Shown here one piece after another: positions 32,399 through 34,901 of a stretch of DNA of 34,901 bases. The stretch covers positions 1-34,901 of the forward strand of contig CAJUGG010000108.1 in assembly GCA_910585995.1 (NCBI GenBank). Direction: 5' to 3'. A program made the position numbers and the translations under genes. How positions within the stretch are numbered: the stretch's first letter is position 1; the number at the start of each line of letters is the position of its first letter. This DNA is from an uncultured Lachnospiraceae bacterium (lineage in GTDB: Bacteria > Bacillota > Clostridia > Lachnospirales > Lachnospiraceae). The notes beneath the pieces are model-generated. The model ran no database searches and was not told the DNA's origin. It saw only the letters and a program-made list of their open reading frames with translations.

Positions 32399-34705
32399 CT
32401 AATTCTTGACACTCTTAGTTGTCTGCCCTACAGGAGCAGTCTCTTTGGTTCTGTAAGGACCTGAGACCGCGTAGACTTTGTAGAAATAGGTCGTGCCACT
32501 GCTAAGACCAGTATCCACATAGGAGATCTTATTGGTATAGCCGATCTGTTCATAAGTTCCATCGATTTGAGCAGATCTTAAGATGATGTATTGGGTTGCT
32601 CCTTTGACCTTTTTCCAGCTAAGCTTTAACTGATCTGTGCTAGATGCTTTTACTTTCAGTCCTAAGACATCGGCAAAAGAGGTGGTTGCAGATACTCCAT
32701 TGGAATAGCTTCCACTAAAGGAATCTCTAATGGGGCGTATCTGATAGTAATAGGTGGCTCCTGTTACCAGTTTCTTATGAGTAAATCTGGTGCCACTTTT
32801 TACTCCTATGGATGTCCAGCCATTTCCTAGGGAATCTGCACAGAAGATCTCATACCGCTTCGCGCCTGGTACTTTGTTCCATGAAATAGTAACGCTGTTG
32901 TAAGTGGTCTTCTTGATCTGAAGGGTAGCAGCACTTGTTAGGGCTGTACTTCCATAGGAAATTGGACCAAAGGCACTCTTTGTACCTTTTTGGCATACAC
33001 GCATCTGGAAATAGTAGGTTACGCCGCATTTGGCTTTGGAGAATTTATAAGTGGTCTTTTTTGCATTTACATTTGCTAAACGCTTAAAGCCGGTATCTGG
33101 AGAGGTGGAATAAAAAATCTCATAGGATTTCGCATTAGGAACTGCATCCCAGCTTAGCATTAAAGTGTTATAGGTCGTTGGTACAACGGTTAGCTTCCGA
33201 CTGCCATAGATGGCGGAACCGGTGCTGTCGCCAGTTCCTTCTAGGATGCCAGAGGTTCCGCTGGATTGTTCGTTGTTGTTATTATTGCTGTCATTTCCGG
33301 TTCCGTTTCCTGTGTTATTTTGGTTGTTATTGCTGCCATTATTTCCGGTTCCATTTCCTGTGTTATTTTGGTCGTTATTATTATCGCCTGTCGAGCCAGA
33401 ATTTCCGCCATTGTTGTTATTGTTATCAGAATTATCACTATTCCCATTATCCACATCTCTTCGAGTTATCAAAATGCTATGGTCTAAATTCTTTGGTAGA
33501 TCATAGATCCTTGTTCCATCTGGAAGATGCCAACTTACTACCGAATATCCCTCTGAGCCAAACTCAATAACACCAGCATCTATTTTAAGATTACGTGGGG
33601 TATTCATACTTGTTACCTTATAACATCTATCAAATATCCCACTCATCTGTGTTACATTCGAAACATCAAAACTACTCAAATCCAATTTTGTTAGATTGGT
33701 GCAATCCAAAAACATCCAACGCATGTCTGTTACATTTGAAGTATTAAAGCGACTTAAATCCAACTCTGTTAGATTGATGCAATACTCAAACATATTGCTC
33801 ATATCTGTTACATTCGAAGTATCAAATGCGCTCAAATCCAATTCCGTTGGATTGTACCCGCGGAACATCCCTTCCATATTGGTCACTTTTGAAGTATCAA
33901 AATTACTTAAATCTAGTTTTGTCAGACTGGAACACAGAGAAAACATATTGCTCATATCTGTTACATTTGAAGTATTAAAGTGACTCACATTCAATTCAGC
34001 CAGCTTACGACACGTCAAAAACATAAAACTCATATTCGTTACATTTGAGGTATCAAAACCACTCAAATCCAGTTTTATTAGATCCGAACACGCACTAAAC
34101 ATCGCACCCATATTGGTTACATTCGAGGTATTAAAGTGACTTAAATCCAACTCTGTTAGATTAGTAGTAGAAAACATATTGCTCATATCTGTTACATTCG
34201 AAGTATCAAATGCACTTAAATCCAATTCGGTTAGATTTGCACACCCATGGAACATATTATGCATATCTGTAACATTTGAAGTGTCAAAATGGCTTAAATC
34301 CAATTCCGTTAGACTAACACATGAAGAAAACATTCTACTCATATCTGTTATATTGGAAGTATCAAAGCCACTTAAATCCACACTTTCTAGATTTGCACAA
34401 CGCCAAAATAATTTTTCTGCATGTGTCATTCCCGTTACATTAATTACGGCTGATTTAATAGATTCTTTACAAAATCCCCATGGTATATTAAAATCATGAT
34501 TAGAAGCAGCATCATATTCATAAAAATCTCCAGTTCCACTTACGGTTAATTTCCCATTTGCATCGATCACCCATGTAACATCGTTACTTGTTCCACTTGC
34601 AATATCATCCTCTGCTGCTGACACAAAAAGCGTCTTCTGTGGTGCTAACAACAGAACCAACATTACTGTTGCAAATATGGTTGCCCATTGTTTCAGTTTT
34701 TTCAT
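32399..34705 (-). CDS. Secreted BspA-type repeat surface protein with Fn3 domains
   Basis: The 768-residue product has a signal peptide (1-31, ending VSAAE). Ten tandem ~25-residue repeats lie at 103-361 (consensus LTELDLSxFDTSNVTDMSNMF, DUF285 / BspA-like leucine-rich type). An Asn/Gly/Ser low-complexity linker follows (about 419-480), then three fibronectin type III-like domains (about 505-590, 595-678, 682-765). BspA-type repeats are found in secreted and adhesion proteins of gut bacteria. I see no LPXTG motif or membrane anchor at the end (TTKSVKN), so it may be released or held non-covalently. AAGGAG lies 10 bases before the ATG. Confidence 0.88.
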   Translation of the reverse strand: MKKLKQWATIFATVMLVLLLAPQKTLFVSAAEDDIASGTSNDVTWVIDANGKLTVSGTGDFYEYDAASNHDFNIPWGFCKESIKSAVINVTGMTHAEKLFWRCANLESVDLSGFDTSNITDMSRMFSSCVSLTELDLSHFDTSNVTDMHNMFHGCANLTELDLSAFDTSNVTDMSNMFSTTNLTELDLSHFNTSNVTNMGAMFSACSDLIKLDLSGFDTSNVTNMSFMFLTCRKLAELNVSHFNTSNVTDMSNMFSLCSSLTKLDLSNFDTSKVTNMEGMFRGYNPTELDLSAFDTSNVTDMSNMFEYCINLTELDLSRFNTSNVTDMRWMFLDCTNLTKLDLSSFDVSNVTQMSGIFDRCYKVTSMNTPRNLKIDAGVIEFGSEGYSVVSWHLPDGTRIYDLPKNLDHSILITRRDVDNGNSDNSDNNNNNGGNSGSTGDNNNDQNNTGNGTGNNGSNNNQNNTGNGTGNDSNNNNNEQSSGTSGILEGTGDSTGSAIYGSRKLTVVPTTYNTLMLSWDAVPNAKSYEIFYSTSPDTGFKRLANVNAKKTTYKFSKAKCGVTYYFQMRVCQKGTKSAFGPISYGSTALTSAATLQIKKTTYNSVTISWNKVPGAKRYEIFCADSLGNGWTSIGVKSGTRFTHKKLVTGATYYYQIRPIRDSFSGSYSNGVSATTSFADVLGLKVKASSTDQLKLSWKKVKGATQYIILRSAQIDGTYEQIGYTNKISYVDTGLSSGTTYFYKVYAVSGPYRTKETAPVGQTTKSVKN
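33623..34399 (-). repeat. Tandem coding repeats of the BspA-type protein
   Basis: Ten 72-78 bp units encode the DTSNVTDM repeats. They are similar enough in DNA to recombine, so the unit number may vary between strains. A second low-complexity tract encoding the Asn/Gly linker lies at about 33266-33451. Confidence 0.8.
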
Positions 34706-34901
34706 CCTTCATTACTCCTTCTTACTTTTTGTCTTGTAATCCTTTAGGATCTTTTTTTATTTGTAAATGAAATCCCTTAAAAACAGATCTGCCTATTTCT
34801 AAATATGCTTGATCATTTATCAACTGACATTGTCTAAATGTTTTTATCAGAAATAGGAGATTCTATTTTTATAGTTCATTCATAGTTACCTGTTTTATCT
34901 G
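34706..34901. other. Upstream region of the surface protein gene
   Basis: AT-rich, no gene. A 9-bp inverted repeat CCTATTTCT (34792-34800) / AGAAATAGG (34849-34857) encloses 48 bases. A small ATCC-TTTA-GGAT hairpin lies near 34740-34751. I see no convincing promoter; the real one may lie in the inverted-repeat zone. Confidence 0.4.

Overview
The window looks like a chromosomal segment from a Lachnospiraceae-type gut Clostridium (Bacillota). This is an inference from gene content: a pyrB-pyrI pair, LL-diaminopimelate aminotransferase (dapL), HPr kinase with a ROK glucokinase, long-form HPF, a BspA-type repeat surface protein, AGGAGG ribosome binding sites and clean sigma-A promoters (TTGACA / 17 / TATAAT type). 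It is mostly housekeeping DNA. There is no prophage, insertion sequence, CRISPR array, rRNA or tRNA that I can see.

Layout. (1) 1-1583: pyrB-pyrI, pyrimidine synthesis. (2) 1563-5950, minus strand: argS with a structured leader, then a CPBP membrane protease; an AI-2E-type transporter lies beyond them. (3) 6138-8581, plus strand: nfo (endonuclease IV) and dapL. (4) 8604-15693, minus strand: tex, a TPR-like acidic protein, an HD-domain protein, a TetM-like translational GTPase fused to a Rae1/YacP-type NYN nuclease, and a YkgJ-type cysteine-cluster protein. The last four genes are tightly packed. (5) 15928-22607, minus strand: hpf, then secA-prfB-ACT protein-hom-thrH. prfB is read through a programmed +1 frameshift. 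(6) 22597-26911, minus strand: an orphan eukaryotic-type HisA, a calcium-loop lipoprotein, dapB, dapA, a CobO-like adenosyltransferase and a two-OB-fold SSB-like protein. (7) 27139-34901: typA (plus), then hprK-glcK, a decayed ATPase/nuclease gene and a 768-residue surface protein (all minus).

Pathways. dapA, dapB and dapL give the aminotransferase route to diaminopimelate. hom and thrH give homoserine and its phosphorylation by phosphotransfer. hpf, prfB, typA, tex and the GTPase-NYN fusion are all translation-linked.

The most unusual content is in the non-coding DNA. Four copies of a ~190-bp rod-shaped hairpin element (1-100, 2935-3139, 7088-7277, 15722-15905) sit next to promoters. All four lie in the same orientation. 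Their arms differ between copies but remain self-complementary within each copy, and the mismatches favour the plus strand as the folded molecule. A second, unrelated structured motif occurs twice on the minus strand, directly before the ribosome binding sites of argS and of the TPR-like gene. It has a conserved 7-nt bulge and covarying stems. The GTPase-NYN fusion and its operon are the best candidate for a little-described protein system.
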